A DNA stretch of 64,000 bases from Branchiostoma floridae (lineage: Eukaryota > Chordata > Leptocardii > Amphioxiformes > Branchiostomatidae). The stretch lies in NCBI RefSeq assembly GCF_000003815.2, contig NC_049989.1, positions 23,091,737 through 23,155,736 on the forward strand. Direction: 5' to 3'. The notes under the pieces were generated by a model. The model searched no databases. It saw nothing but the letters and a program-made list of their open reading frames with translations, and was not told where the DNA came from. This document shows positions 21,587-38,803 of this stretch, in pieces; the stretch's first letter is position 1; every line of letters begins with the position of its first letter. Made by a program: the position numbers and the translations under genes.

Positions 21587-23448
21587 CACACAGAGTGAGA
21601 GGACAAGGCAGTCTGTGTGAGAGCTGCAGTACCCACCATGGCCAGTAGGAGGTTTCGCGGTGAGTGGAACTGGTCCCAGTCTCGCTCCCGGGCAAACTGG
21701 TTCTGCATGGCTCGGCTGGATGGGGAGGGGGGTAGAGATAACAATCAGTATCAGGGCTCAAAATACACTACCGTATATTCTCGAATAAAGTATGCACTTT
21801 TTTAACTTTTCAAAATTGAAAAGGTGCTACAAGTTGTTGCCAAAGTTGGGGTGCGTACTTTATTTGAGGTTACTGCACAGATAAATGGTAAGAAAAGCCT
21901 AAAATAAAGCAAGGTGGAGCTACACTTCTAGTAATGTTTCAAAACATACACATTGTTGTTGTCTTGAAGTTGTCTAAACATGAAACAAAGAAATTGTCTT
22001 AACATGATTTACATATTAACAGTGGCATTTGCATACAATCCTTTTGAGTTAGTGACTTTGACTTGTACAACTGGTTTTGCCTGATTTCTTCTACCAGTTC
22101 TCAGTGATTTTTATAATTTGCAGCAGGCAATTCACAAGTTTATAGAGACAATGACAGTGTAAACCCAGGTTATTTTATGCAAAATGACCTGGGGAAAACA
22201 TCATAAATTCGAATTTATTTAGTTAAAGGTCTGTTCAAAACTGATGGAGAAGGGGTGCGTACTTTATTTGAGTTTTTCCATTTTACCTTTCAGTCCCAAA
22301 GATCTGTCTAAGACTTGTCCAAAATCAGGGGTGCGTACTTTAATTGGGGTGCGTACTTTATTCGAGAATATACGGTACAGTCAAACCTGTATTAGGGGCC
22401 ACCTCTACAGAGGGGCCACCTGTCCATAGTGGCCACTTTTTGTCGGTCCCTTGGGTATCTTATCTACAAGTTTCCACCTCTATACAGAGGCCACCTGTCT
22501 ATAGTGGCCAAATTTGTCCAGTCCCTTGAGTGGCCGCTATGGACAGGTTTGACTGTATTTTTAAAGTGGGGCAGTATCAGCGCTTTGTAACAAGTGGCCT
22601 TGATCCTAGATGGACAATGGGTCAAGTTGCGCCGAATGACTCCTAGGACCTTACCAGCTTTGCTAGTGGCGTGGTGGATATGGGTGTTCCACCACAAATC
22701 GCCGGACAGTTGTACACCAAAATAGGGGTTGGACTTAACACCGGTGAGGGCTTCTCCACAGAGGGAGTACTGAGTGGGGGCCCCGAAGCCCTTTTCTGTA
22801 GAGCGGTTTTAATTTAACTAAGTATACTTATCCTGTTAAATTATATGGGAAAAGGCTTGATACCTGAGGCTCCCTCGTAGATAAAATGCATGACACATTT
22901 AGGCGGACACAAATTATGAGATCTCCTTTCATCACTTGCAAATAATTCTAATATATTGCGAGCTACAAACTGAGTAAATTTATGTCCCCAAATTCATGAA
23001 GATCAATTTGCTGTATTCTAGATCTGTGGACGAAAACACACGCACACACACAAATAGCTGGTCACCATACGGATCTGTGATCTAAAAAACAAAAGAAACA
23101 GGAAAGGGCACCAAAAAGGTCGAATTATTCAATTCTTGAATATTCGAATATACTCAATGGGTAAAATGCAACATGTAGAGTGGCAAACCAGTCTTCCAAT
23201 CATCAGTACAATGTTACACAACCTACACGAACAAATTATGCAAGTAAGTAACAGACAAATTATAGTGGGGAGGGGGTGGCACACACACACACGCATGACC
23301 CAGAAGAAGGAAATTCTGTCCCGTACATTTGGTCCAAAGTAGGTTCCTGGCTGAATGTGAACCCTTCAGATGAATCCGGCTCCTCCTCGGCACCTCTGTC
23401 TGCCCGCGGTCTCTTCAGCAGAGGAGAGTTCACTTGCTGGGCCATCAT
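15311..23448 (-). CDS. DCTPP1: dCTP pyrophosphatase 1-like, all-alpha NTP pyrophosphatase (MazG-like), five exons
   Basis: Minus-strand exons 23448-23327, 21715-21633, 20626-20599, 15792-15758 and 15522-15311 join in phase to 480 nt (159 aa plus stop). The family hydrolyses dCTP and modified dCTP to the monophosphate plus pyrophosphate, cleaning the nucleotide pool. The metal-binding EXXE(12-28)EXXD pattern is present: E70/E73 in GEVGEVAELFQW and E102/D105 in ELSDVLIYLV, 28 residues apart. FTFSQEPTLDQ, ERDWDQFHSPRNLLLAMVG and KYPAHQVYGSSKKYTEYA match the vertebrate protein as remembered. Start: two adjacent ATGs at 23448 and 23445; the first was used. Exon 3 is only 28 bp. The gene shares a promoter region with NDUFS8, and two of its exon edges seed tandem repeats. 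Confidence 0.93.
15758..15792 (-). CDS. DCTPP1: DCTPP1 exon 4, 35-bp micro-exon
   Basis: Acceptor tgtttcag, donor gtaggc. In phase it encodes QWRGEVKEGLP between split Phe and Asp codons, matching the loop after GELAELFQW in the family. Confidence 0.9.
17000..17190 (+). mobile_element. Dispersed repeat with ttacctccatgaaatattca head
   Basis: A short hairpin (tacctccatgaaatattcatgggggta), a (TG)n run, then gaacaaaataactcaagaac and ggctgggtggattgatttca. I recall this arrangement as a common invertebrate deuterostome repeat, but the family name is not known to me. Confidence 0.5.
18096..18306. mobile_element. TA-flanked MITE related to family B
   Basis: Ends TA-ctgtaattc and gaattacag-TA, 211 bp, the same length as family B. 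The inside (acggttttcacggtgacgac, accgtgaa) is only loosely similar. In DCTPP1 intron 3. Confidence 0.7.
19742..20135. repeat. Tandem duplication, about 150-bp unit, 2.5 copies, DCTPP1 intron 3
   Basis: acagactgaaactcaaacct, cagctaattcctatggtaat and ttcttgacagatttctatg recur at about 150-bp spacing; the third copy is partial. Confidence 0.88.
20599..20626 (-). CDS. DCTPP1: DCTPP1 exon 3, 28-bp micro-exon
   Basis: Minus-strand bases between an acceptor ccccaggtag and a donor gtgagt give, in phase, GEVGEVAELF, the first half of the MazG metal site. The nearer AG in the same acceptor would shift the frame, so the second AG was chosen. The exon is very short but is required by the family. Confidence 0.88.
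20960..21632 (-). repeat. Tandem array of the DCTPP1 exon 2 donor edge, five extra copies
   Basis: Five copies, with tgcagtacccaccatgg near 20984, 21111, 21268, 21358 and 21492 on the plus strand, precede the true exon at 21633. On the minus strand each copy is a (CT)n pyrimidine tract, cacag or ctcacag, about 37 exon bases (FHSPRNLLLAMV) and the same donor gtactg. Three copies read aaccacac where the exon has caccgcga. The spacing of about 90-157 bp varies with the length of the (CT)n tract. Confidence 0.93.
21633..21715 (-). CDS. DCTPP1: DCTPP1 exon 2
   Basis: Acceptor ccccatccag; codes RAMQNQFARERDWDQF then HSPRNLLLAMV plus one base; donor gtactg. Its last ~37 bases with the donor are repeated five times downstream in intron 2, each copy preceded by a long pyrimidine tract. 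Confidence 0.93.
21771..22375. mobile_element. TA-flanked MITE, 605 bp, in DCTPP1 intron 1
   Basis: Terminal inverted repeats ccgtatattctcgaataaag and its complement; TA at 21769-21770 and 22376-22377. Internal gtgcgtactttat motifs repeat near the right end. The TA duplication suggests a Tc1/mariner-type origin. No transposase is visible. Confidence 0.85.
22378..22555. mobile_element. TA-flanked MITE, 178 bp, abutting the previous element
   Basis: Ends are cagtcaaacctgt and acaggtttgactg, flanked by TA at 22376-22377 and 22556-22557. Internal repeats of gaggccacctgtctatagtg. It shares one TA with the element on its left. Confidence 0.88.
22561..22802 (-). pseudogene. Non-LTR retrotransposon reverse transcriptase fragment (CR1/L2-like)
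   Basis: Minus strand reads YFGVQLSGDLWWNTHIHHAT, then KAGKVLGVIRRNLTHCPSRI and KATCYKALILPHF. This is the typical region after the RT catalytic core in CR1/L2/Jockey-type elements. Truncated at both ends; no RT active-site motif is included. Confidence 0.8.
23327..23448 (-). CDS. DCTPP1: DCTPP1 exon 1
   Basis: Starts MMAQQVNSPLLKRPR, has an acidic linker, and ends FTFSQEPTLDQ plus AT of a split Ile codon before the donor gtacgg. The split codon is completed by the C that opens exon 2 (ATC), as the family's EPTLEDIR pattern predicts. Confidence 0.9.
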
Positions 23449-23717
23449 TTTGGAGAGAGGAGCTGAGAGAGACAAACGAAAAACAAACTCACTCCGCTCG
23501 CGCCAAAAAAAATTCCCGCCACTTTGCAATCTGACCTTTGACATCATTATAAGACACCTTTTTCCACAAAATGAACAATTGTTACCACAAACATTAAAAT
23601 AGATTATTTTGTATCTTACTTTGGACGCTATTCAAAACATCAAATGACATTTTATTCTCTTTTTTGAAAATAATCGGTGTAGGATTTTCCCGTCAGCCCC
23701 TTTGTCAGAAATCCATC
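23449..23717. promoter_or_regulatory. Bidirectional DCTPP1/NDUFS8 promoter region with E2F-like sites
   Basis: The 269 bp between the two divergent start codons must hold both 5' UTRs and probably both core promoters. Two E2F-like sequences are close together: cgcgccaaa at 23499-23507 (TTTGGCGCG on the other strand) and ttcccgcc at 23513-23520. E2F control would suit an S-phase nucleotide-pool enzyme. No TATA box was seen. That it is a promoter is inferred from position. Confidence 0.65.
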
Positions 23718-30229
<6,512 letters not shown>

Positions 30230-31035
30230 ATGTACTGGACAATTCTGGGTTTTCATCTACCAAACATAACACAATGCCACAACTCTATTCCCAGCCCAAC
30301 CTACAGGCAGACTTCCTCTATAGATAAATGTACTGGGGACAATTCTTGGGTTTTCACCTACCAAACATAACACAATGCCACAACTCTATTCCCAGTCCAA
30401 CCTACAGGCAGACTTCCTCTATAGATAAATGTACTGGGAACTATTCTGGGGTTTTCATCTACCAAACATAACACAATGCCACAACTCTATTCCCAGCCCA
30501 ACCTACAGGCTGACTTCCTCTATAGATAAATGTACTTTGAACAATTCTGGGGTTTTCATCTACCAAACATAACACAATGCCACAACTCTATTCCCAGCCC
30601 AACCTACAGGCTGACTTCCTCTATAGATAAATGTACTGGGAACAATTCTGGGGTTTTCATCTACCAAACATAACACAATGCCACAACTCTATTCCCAGCC
30701 CAACATACAGGCTGACTTCCTCTATAGATAAATGTGCTGGGGACAATTCTGGGGTTTTCATCTACCAAACATAACACGATGCCACAACTCTATTCCCAGT
30801 CCAACCTACAGGCTGACTTCCTCTATAGATAAATGTACTGGGGTTTTCATCTACCAAACATAACACAATGCCAAAACTCTATTCCCAGCCCAACCTACAG
30901 GCAGACTTCCTCTATAAATAAATGTACTGGACAATTCTGGGGTCTACAAGTACCAAACATGCTACAACTCTTTAAAGCTTTCAGAAATAAACAGATAACC
31001 CCTTACTCTATCCCCAGCCCAACATACAGCATACA
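30230..31035 (+). repeat. Tandem array of the NDUFS8 stop-codon end, about 102-bp unit, about 8 copies
   Basis: The unit starts with the last coding bases (aacctacaggctgacttcct, then ctatagataaatgtactgg) and continues through a 3' UTR stretch ending tctattcccag. Copies recur at about 30298, 30400, 30497, 30600, 30701, 30802 and 30893, with a decayed one near 31018. Most still read LQADFLYR then stop. Some have gcagac for gctgac, suggesting sub-families. Confidence 0.95.
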
Positions 31036-32400
31036 ACTTCCTTTGTAGAAAAACACAGAACTTTGGAGTTCACAATTAAGCATACCACTTGTAGAACAAA
31101 CTCTTATAGAGTTGTAACCTCACAGTGTGTCTTTTTGTTCCACCATAGTGTGTCCATAGTTCACTAAAAGTTATCTCAAATTCTTGAAGCAGTTGAATGA
31201 TACATGTCACAACTTTCAGTTGGTCTCCTGTGAGATACATGGATGTAACCTCAATACAGATTGCTTTGTGTACAAATTTTACCTGTCATGTTTTACAAGA
31301 AATGTTTCAGTGACGTGTAGTACTGAGTAAAATAAAAATGATTGAAGAAAGGCACCTGTATATACAATTTACTGGTAACAGTATGGCAAAGTAATAAATG
31401 TCAGCTCTTAGTCTTCTACCAGGTACCTAAGACTGTCTCATAAAAAAACTCTGTTATCAAGGCCTTATCCAGAATGTTTTAACACCTGGATACCTGAAGT
31501 GTGCATACCTCAGGAGTATTTTTACTGATGCTGCATCAGTAGATTTCTCTGATTCACCGTTTAAAAAAATCTGATGTGGCAGTCTTATGGTACTCTGCTG
31601 AATTTTGAGAGCTGAGCATATAGTCCCTTCCAGCACTCCAGACCATATACCAGGATGTGGAGCCTGGAGGTGAATTAGTTATGACCAGCTTTCCTTTATG
31701 CAGTCTACTGGGATGAAGTGTGTTGGTCGTATGTTTGTCATTCAGACAAATCTGTGAACTCACATTTACCTGCAGATCTATCAGTATGGCACATGTAGCA
31801 AACAAAGTAGTCAAAGGAGGATTGTTATTGGTTACCATGGTACAGCATCATTGTTACCATGGCACAGCATATGTCAACAACAGATGAAGAAGTATTCTTC
31901 AAGAATTAAACCTTGTGTGAGAGCTATACTGTAGGTGTGATTTCTTGTTTGTTTTTTATCTGACAGACTTAAGCAAACAAGATCATGCAGCTCTTTGATG
32001 GCTGGCTTTTTCATATCGTTATTTGTGTGCAAATGAATGTTAGCAGTGCCAAGTGCCAAGTTGGGGAAAGCAAGATTAAAACGTCTCGAAGTAGAGACCC
32101 TTTTTTTGTGGCTGGGATGGATGTATAGACTTAAGTTTATTCTTAGAGTGAACAATATCACAAGATTATGACGATTCTTTCCTTTCTTTTCTTTCTCTCA
32201 TGTACAACACATCAAAATAAATGCAGAAATGGAATCTTTACTGGTAAGAACCCAACCTAGACTACAGTAATGAAGTTGGAGAATTCGCAAAGGACTTCGA
32301 TGATTGTTTTCATGTATCATTTTTTATATATAGTATGCACGTTGATTATTTTGATACTAGCATACTTGTACAGATGTACAAAAATTAAAATTGTGAAATG
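31036..32400. other. NDUFS8 downstream, unassigned
   Basis: NDUFS8 polyadenylation is expected after the array; aataaa occurs in aaaataaaaatg near 31328 and at 32215, but none can be assigned. 31480-31540 loosely matches the inside of the MITE at 57176. No coding signal. Confidence 0.45.
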
Positions 32401-32530
32401 CCGACACTACGTTCCCCCCAAACGAGCCTAAATCACACTTCTGCTTAGAGACTGCCCTGGGTACGAGACTACCCACACCTGATATCTCCCGCCAAAATTT
32501 GAACTCTGCTGACCTCTGACCTGCGGAGGT

Positions 32531-32636
32531 ATGCAGCCTGTATGTATAGAGCAGTTCGACCTGCCGGGCGGTGGGATCGGGTGGTTTTATCGTCGACTTC
32601 CTCGCTTCCTGCAGGCGTTACGGCTTTCAGCAAGGG
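32531..32636 (+). other. Candidate first exon (5' UTR or coding)
   Basis: In a locally GC-richer, CpG-containing segment (32400-32660), an ATG opens MQPVCIEQFDLPGGGIGWFY and continues 35 codons to a strong donor gtgagt at 32637. No homology recognised. It may be a 5' exon of the gene suggested by the exons at 55.2 and 63.7 kb, possibly non-coding. Start and function are not established. Confidence 0.25.
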
Positions 32637-35600
32637 GTGAGTACGCTGTCTGATATTTCAGGCTATCCTAAACGGGCGAGAAAAGGCTTGGTAACCATGA
32701 CAACGTGTGCTGGAGTGCGTGGATGTGAGGCGGACCCTCCAATCGCGAGGGGAAACGTTATAACACAGGTGTATATAAATATCCTCGTTTCTACGGATTG
32801 TATTCTCTGTGCAGTAAAACATTTACTGTGCGTGTCGATCGTATATAGATTATGATCCAGAGCTCTTATTCTGCCCTACTCGAGCACTGAAGGACCGTGT
32901 CTTTGCATGGAAATCACGAGCTGAAATACCGACGGAGTTTAGGGTTGTTTTTGCAGCGTGTTTGGGATCAATAGGAGGTTGTTTGCTGTGTAACGTTAAT
33001 GTTATTTGAGAGGGCTTGTTTTGTTGTTGTCTGAAGCAAGTTGTCTTTTCGTACAGTAGCAAGAGAAATGATATTTTGTATGCCTGTACCAGGCAATTTA
33101 ACAGTGCTGAGAAGCTTATTACAAGGAGGTTAAAATCAGTACAGTATTACTTAGTAAGAGTAATGTAGACATAACGTCACATCAAAGTTCCGTCTTGTTG
33201 GTTTGTGTCTCTTTAAATAGAAGACGGAAGTTTGGAACGGGCCCAACACAAACGTGTTGCAAGACTGGTAGCTTCGGGATCTAGACAGGGGAGTTAGGAT
33301 ATTATACTACAAAAATCTTTAAGAAGGGTGAAACTTTTATAATTATTTGGCTGAAACTTTTTTCCTCCCAAAGTTTTCTCTCTTCGATCCACTTTGAAAT
33401 CTGAAAGAAAATTGACATTATGATTAAAAATTTCATTGATCATTTGGCATGAAATGAAATATTTATCTTAAACTTCTATTAAGGGTATAGGGAAATCGTA
33501 CCTACACTGTTTACATTGTTATCACTAATATCAGGCATCGCCCTTAAAGAATGCAGATGATGTCCAAAATATTTAAATGGGTCAAACTTTACCCCAGGCA
33601 GTTCATGCCAGTTTGTGCCCACATTGTTTTGTGAGACCCTGGTGGTTCAGAACTAGCGTTAAATTGTTTTGGCCTGGGGCTGTTGTCTGTGAACACGTCT
33701 GGGGTGTTTCAGCATCCTGTACATGTTGTTTACACAATATTACAACATACTCACTTTAAAAGAGCCGACAGGTATGCAATGCTTGAAGTACCCACTTGCA
33801 CACATGCAAACGCCACCACCGTAATTTTAAAACCAGGTAGCCTGAAATTTTGCAGTTGGATTTTCCCCCACCTACATGCATAAGGTTTTGTATTTATTTC
33901 TTGATAAGATATAATAAAGCATAATTTAGTAGTTACATTTAAATGGAAAAAAAGATAATGAATCAGTAGATGATTTGAAGAAAGCAATAACTAAAAATGG
34001 AAGTGAGGCAACCTGAAATGTTGAAGGCACAACCTGGTTTTTGACTAAAGGTTGCCGCCTGGTATTTCCAGTACTGGGTCAATAATAATGTACAGTTTTC
34101 AGTTTTTTTTATGGAGACCCTCTGAAGAACAATGTCTTGTACACCTGGATATCTTAACTGTGCGTACCTTTGGGATTACTGGTGCTGCCTTGTTTGTCAT
34201 GTCGGAAAATTTACTTCACTGTTTCATAGGGACCCTCGGAAGAACATTAGAGGCTTGAAAACTTGTAGATAGCATTTGTTGCTGTGTGAGGCTTAAGTTA
34301 CTGAGGACAGTCGTTGTAGATCTCTTTTAGAATTTACCTTTAAGCTTAATTGATGAAGGTTTTGAAGAATTAGGAGAGTGGATGTGGACATTTCATGCTT
34401 GACACGTGTCAATCTGACGAGGGCACAATGACTGAGAGCAGCACTCTGGCTGGGTCACATATCTGTGTCTCGGTTCATACTGGGCTACATGTAGGACAGA
34501 GCCAGAGGATTTATATTTGATACAATGTGCTCAGTTGTATGTCAGTTTGTTATGCCAAATTGGACTGTAAAAAAAATTGATCTTTCTGCTTTTTCAAAGG
34601 GAGACATTCCCTCTAGATCTCTTATTTGAGATGATGCATGATACTTCTTTAAGAAGCAAGAAGTGTAACACTGCTTTGCTACAGTTCATGCTTGTAGCCT
34701 AGCACACTGAGTATGGTATATTTTATACCGAAGACTTCTTGACATAAGTGCCAATTTGAACTGTAAAATCATTGATCTTTTCCTCTAGGAAGGATCCTTT
34801 TTCACATTGTCCCTCAGACTAAAAAAGTATTATTAAAGTTAAAGGCACTGAACTTCAACTGGAGTCATAGACAATCTTTCTTAAATTATTTGTTTGTGAA
34901 CTTGTTATTAACAAGTTTTATCAATTTCATAAATTTTTCTATTTTTTTTTCTCTGTAATTGTGCTCTTGACTTAACTAATATGATTTTCAAAATTTCTTA
35001 ACTTTAGTAAATTTCAGTACTTCAAGATTTGTGAGGAATTTCATTGCTGTAAGTGTAATGCCCAACCCAGGTGCATTATAGTACTTCATGTATCCTGACC
35101 CTTTCTATGTTTGAAATAAACCCTTTCCCATAGCAATGGTGAAACCGCACATTAAGAATACTTTTCTGACATGATTTCCAGCTTGCGTCATTTTATATTA
35201 ATATAAGCACTGTAAAGTGGCATAAATAAATGATATTTACAAGCTCAAATTAGATTGTGTCAGACTTGGCACTTAGCGGTACCCATAATTCCATAAGGAA
35301 AAACAGCAGCGAAGTACTTTTCTGTGTTCCTCTACTAAGTGATTCTGTAGTATATTGATTGGTGATGTTGCCTCATCTAATATTAACCCAAAGAAATTGG
35401 TTGTGTCAGTCTTTATTTCAATAAAGGTACTTTAAGATAGGTTTGTAACATACTATTATTACTTATTCATAAAAAGTTGTATTCTGTTACATATCATGAT
35501 ATGTTCTGTTCAGAAATACATACTTTGTGTGTGCATACAGTCTGTTTTCAGGACTTTAAGTTCATTTTTGGGAATGGGTGCCCAGACAGCAATACCTTTA

Positions 35601-35865
35601 TTTATTGACCTAGAAATTTGTGTGCACACACACACACAAAAATTGGATGCAATATAAATAAGTAGAAAACCTAAATTACAAACTTTACTGTCACTCCGCA
35701 GAAATTCTGCAGTGAAATAGAAAATATCAAACAAGACATTCAGTAAAACAAAACAATGTGTTATTACTTTTTCTCAAGAACAATTACCATTATGTAGGTA
35801 TCCTATACTTGTGTATCTACATGTAGATGCACTGGTGCACCAACAGTAAGAAAATATATAAAAGC

Positions 35866-36035
35866 AAGTCAATTGCACGTCGGATAAACGCACACTTCGG
35901 TCAATTGCACGGAATCCCCCAATCCCGTGGTGGTGCAGTCCAACTGGGTAACTTCGCATTATCGCACACGCCGGATAAATGCAGGGAATTTGCTGGCAAA
36001 TTGGGTGTGCAATTAAGCGGCTTCCACTGTACTAT
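35866..36035. mobile_element. MITE or solo end with cagtggaagc terminus
   Basis: The minus strand reads cagtggaagccgcttaattg from a TA, then gcaattgaccgaagtgtgcg. Repeated gataaacgcaca / gataaatgca and caattgcac motifs. Only one clear terminus. Confidence 0.55.
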
Positions 36036-36539
36036 ATATATATATATGTCTATAGTTATACAGCTCCAACTTTGGTTGAACACTCCTGGCTGCCCTATCT
36101 TTTTTTCCTTGTTTGTTATTGTCTGAAAACCAATGAAAGCCTTTATCTGACCCGAAGTTTCCCCCATTTTAACTAGGCCACCACTAATGGCTGGGTGATG
36201 AAGGGATCAATAAGGATGTGGTCAGAAGCAATAAAGGGTACAATTTACCTGTTACTGTTTGTATCAGTACAGTCCTTAGGGGGTAATTATCCGGCCATAA
36301 GATTTGATCCAAAGGTCTCTTGTATATAATTTATGACCCTAATTTCTTTTTTAGTGTGGATCATCAGGATTACGTTTTGAGTCAGAGGAAAAGTGATTGT
36401 GTCTTGTGGGATGCATCCAAGAAGGAAGTGAAGTTTATTTGCACATGAAAAGAAACAATCATGTAGTAATTGTATTGCTAACATCAATAAGAAGAACATG
36501 TAATTTATCTTCTTTCAGTAGCTTCAACTTCTTTATAGC

Positions 36540-36620
36540 ACTGGTGAGGAATCGAGTGTAATTGACTGGACCTGGACCTCTGGACCTGAACCAGACCTAA
36601 ATTTTCGATACCAGCACCCA
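36540..36620. mobile_element. Fragment of the hAT-type element
   Basis: gacctggacctctggacctg and gataccagcacccatcc match the inside and right end of 43239-43674. Confidence 0.5.
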
Positions 36621-37084
36621 TCCAAATATATTAGAAAGAAGAAAACTTCCAGCTAGAAAACTTTGCATGCGTAATGAAGTTGATAAATGACATTTTAATG
36701 CTGCACTAGTACTGAAATAGGTGTAGCAACACGTAATGATAGCGCATTGGATACTCAATGTATCAGTTCATGAAGAATAACGTTGTCATCTTGTAGTCCC
36801 ATGACCTTTTTATAGAGAATGATGCCCTTTAAAAGACAGGTCGTATGAGAAATGATCCATGTAATGTCCTGAGCCCCAGTTGTTTCCAAACTGGATTGTA
36901 CTTAGTGTTGGAGAGGGAAAGGGCAGGCTGATTGGCCCATTTTTTATCCTGTTCTTGTCAAACTACTGGGTTAACTCCTGCCTGATACAATCAGGCTGGG
37001 CTGGTTTAAATCTTTGCTTTGGTTTTCAGACAGTTATTGCTAGTATTTCCTTTTTGTCATGGCATGGTTTTGGCACAACAGTAA

Positions 37085-37150
37085 TGTTTGGCCCAGAGCT
37101 CAAAGGTCCTGGGTTCAAATCCCTGTGGTTGCCTGTAACCATTTTCTTCA
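37085..37150 (+). mobile_element. SINE head fragment
   Basis: B-box-like gggttcaaatccctg after agctcaaaggtcc. Short and isolated. Confidence 0.45.
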
Positions 37151-37418
37151 AGTCTCTTAAGTGCATGTTACAGCAGACAAGTCTGACTTTCTGCCAAGGT
37201 AGAAACATTCTTACTGAATGTAGTGATTAATGTAGTTGCCATTGCTGACTCCGTTTCTGATCCGTTCCCCATCAAATTCCTCCCCCAAGATCTTGTTACT
37301 ACACGTCTCAGCAACTTTATCTGTCTATAGCAATTTGGAACATCATTTTCTTACCGACAGATCCAGCCGATAATTGCGTCTCATATTTTATCTACTCTCC
37401 TGGAGCTGTTGATCAATA

Positions 37419-37840
37419 NNNNNNNNNNNNNNNNNNNNNNNNNNNNNNNNNNNNNNNNNNNNNNNNNNNNNNNNNNNNNNNNNNNNNNNNNNNNNNNNNN
37501 NNNNNNNNNNNNNNNNNNNNNNNNNNNNNNNNNNNNNNNNNNNNNNNNNNNNNNNNNNNNNNNNNNNNNNNNNNNNNNNNNNNNNNNNNNNNNNNNNNNN
37601 NNNNNNNNNNNNNNNNNNNNNNNNNNNNNNNNNNNNNNNNNNNNNNNNNNNNNNNNNNNNNNNNNNNNNNNNNNNNNNNNNNNNNNNNNNNNNNNNNNNN
37701 NNNNNNNNNNNNNNNNNNNNNNNNNNNNNNNNNNNNNNNNNNNNNNNNNNNNNNNNNNNNNNNNNNNNNNNNNNNNNNNNNNNNNNNNNNNNNNNNNNNN
37801 NNNNNNNNNNNNNNNNNNNNNNNNNNNNNNNNNNNNNNNN
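37419..37840. other. Assembly gap (422 N)
   Basis: Run of N directly followed by a (TG)n-rich microsatellite. Open frames crossing it are meaningless. Confidence 1.
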
Positions 37841-37906
37841 CTTTGTGTGTGTGCGGGTTTGTGTGTGTGTACGGGTGTGTGTGTATGTGTGTGTGTGTGT
37901 ACTTGT

Positions 37907-37947
<41 letters not shown>

Positions 37948-38250
37948 TGTGTGTGTGTGCGTGTTTGTGCGAGTGCGTATGTTTGAGGGTGTGTGCGTCT
38001 GTGTATGTGTGTGTGCATCTGTGTGTGTATGTGTGTGTGTATGTGTGTGTGCGTATGTGTGTGTGTGTTCACCTGTGTGTGTTTGTGTGTATGTGTGTGT
38101 GCGTCTGTGTGTGTTTGTGTGTGTGGGCATCTGTGTGTGTTTGTGTGTGTGTGTGTGTGCGTCTGTGTGTGTTTGTGTGTGTGTGTGTGTGCGTCTGTGT
38201 GTGTTTGTGTGTGTGTGTGTGTGCGTCTGTGTGTGTTTGTGTGTGTGTGC
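37841..38250. repeat. (TG)n-rich microsatellite bordering the gap
   Basis: About 410 bp of tg repeats with regular tgcgtctg and tgtttg interruptions (a ~28-30-bp higher-order unit near 38150-38240). It may explain the gap. Confidence 0.95.
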
Positions 38251-38585
38251 CACACCTGCACTTCTTTGTTATCTGAACAAGATCTTGTTACAAGTAATGA
38301 TCCTAACATGAAGTTAAAATCCCATAAGAATGGAATTTATCTCAACAAATCCAAATAATGATCCAAAAATGTTGCATTGTCTGCAATTTCAATAAATCTA
38401 AACTCCCATAAGAATTGAATCAGACACCAAACCAGATATTATAATCAATAATAGGCTGATGATTACAGTTCTTTGTACTGACTGAGACATACCCCAACTG
38501 AAATCACCAAAGTATAACATTAGCCATTATATGTATAATGATCATCTGCTGCTATGCAGCTTTATCAAAGCTGGTTTGTTACATA

Positions 38586-38803
38586 TAACGCTAGTTCACC
38601 TTTATCCGCAGGGTGACCTATATCCGTTGCTTTTGAAAAACGGGTAGTTAGGGGTATCACGTAGACGGACGACAGTTTCAAACTACAATATTTGAACATA
38701 TTACAACTTGAAACCACCGTCCGTCGACTTGATATCCCTTTATACCATGTGGGTAAACACAACGAATATAGGTTACCCTGCGGATAAAGGTGAACTAGCG
38801 TTA
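38586..38803. mobile_element. Palindromic MITE, family A, copy 2
   Basis: Well-preserved ends taacgctagttcacctttat and aaaggtgaactagcgtta, 218 bp. Inner inverted pair around gtttcaaactacaatatttg. Confidence 0.88.

Larger units (their letters stand above)
21716..23326 (-). other. DCTPP1 intron 1 (1.6 kb)
   Basis: Filled mainly by two abutting TA-flanked MITEs and a LINE fragment; 22805-23326 is unassigned AT-rich sequence with short (ca)n runs. Confidence 0.85.
32660..37418. other. Unassigned, probably intronic or intergenic
   Basis: AT-rich, with the partial MITE at 35866-36035, the hAT fragment at 36540-36620 and a SINE fragment at 37085-37150. No exon with homology was seen. Confidence 0.45.

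Noticed and set aside
21001-21761. Ser/Leu-rich minus-strand open frames
   Set aside because: Produced by the (CT)n tracts and copied exon 2 edges of DCTPP1.
37381-38358. Open frames of about 300 codons around the gap
   Set aside because: They cross the N run and the (TG)n tract; no real coding content.
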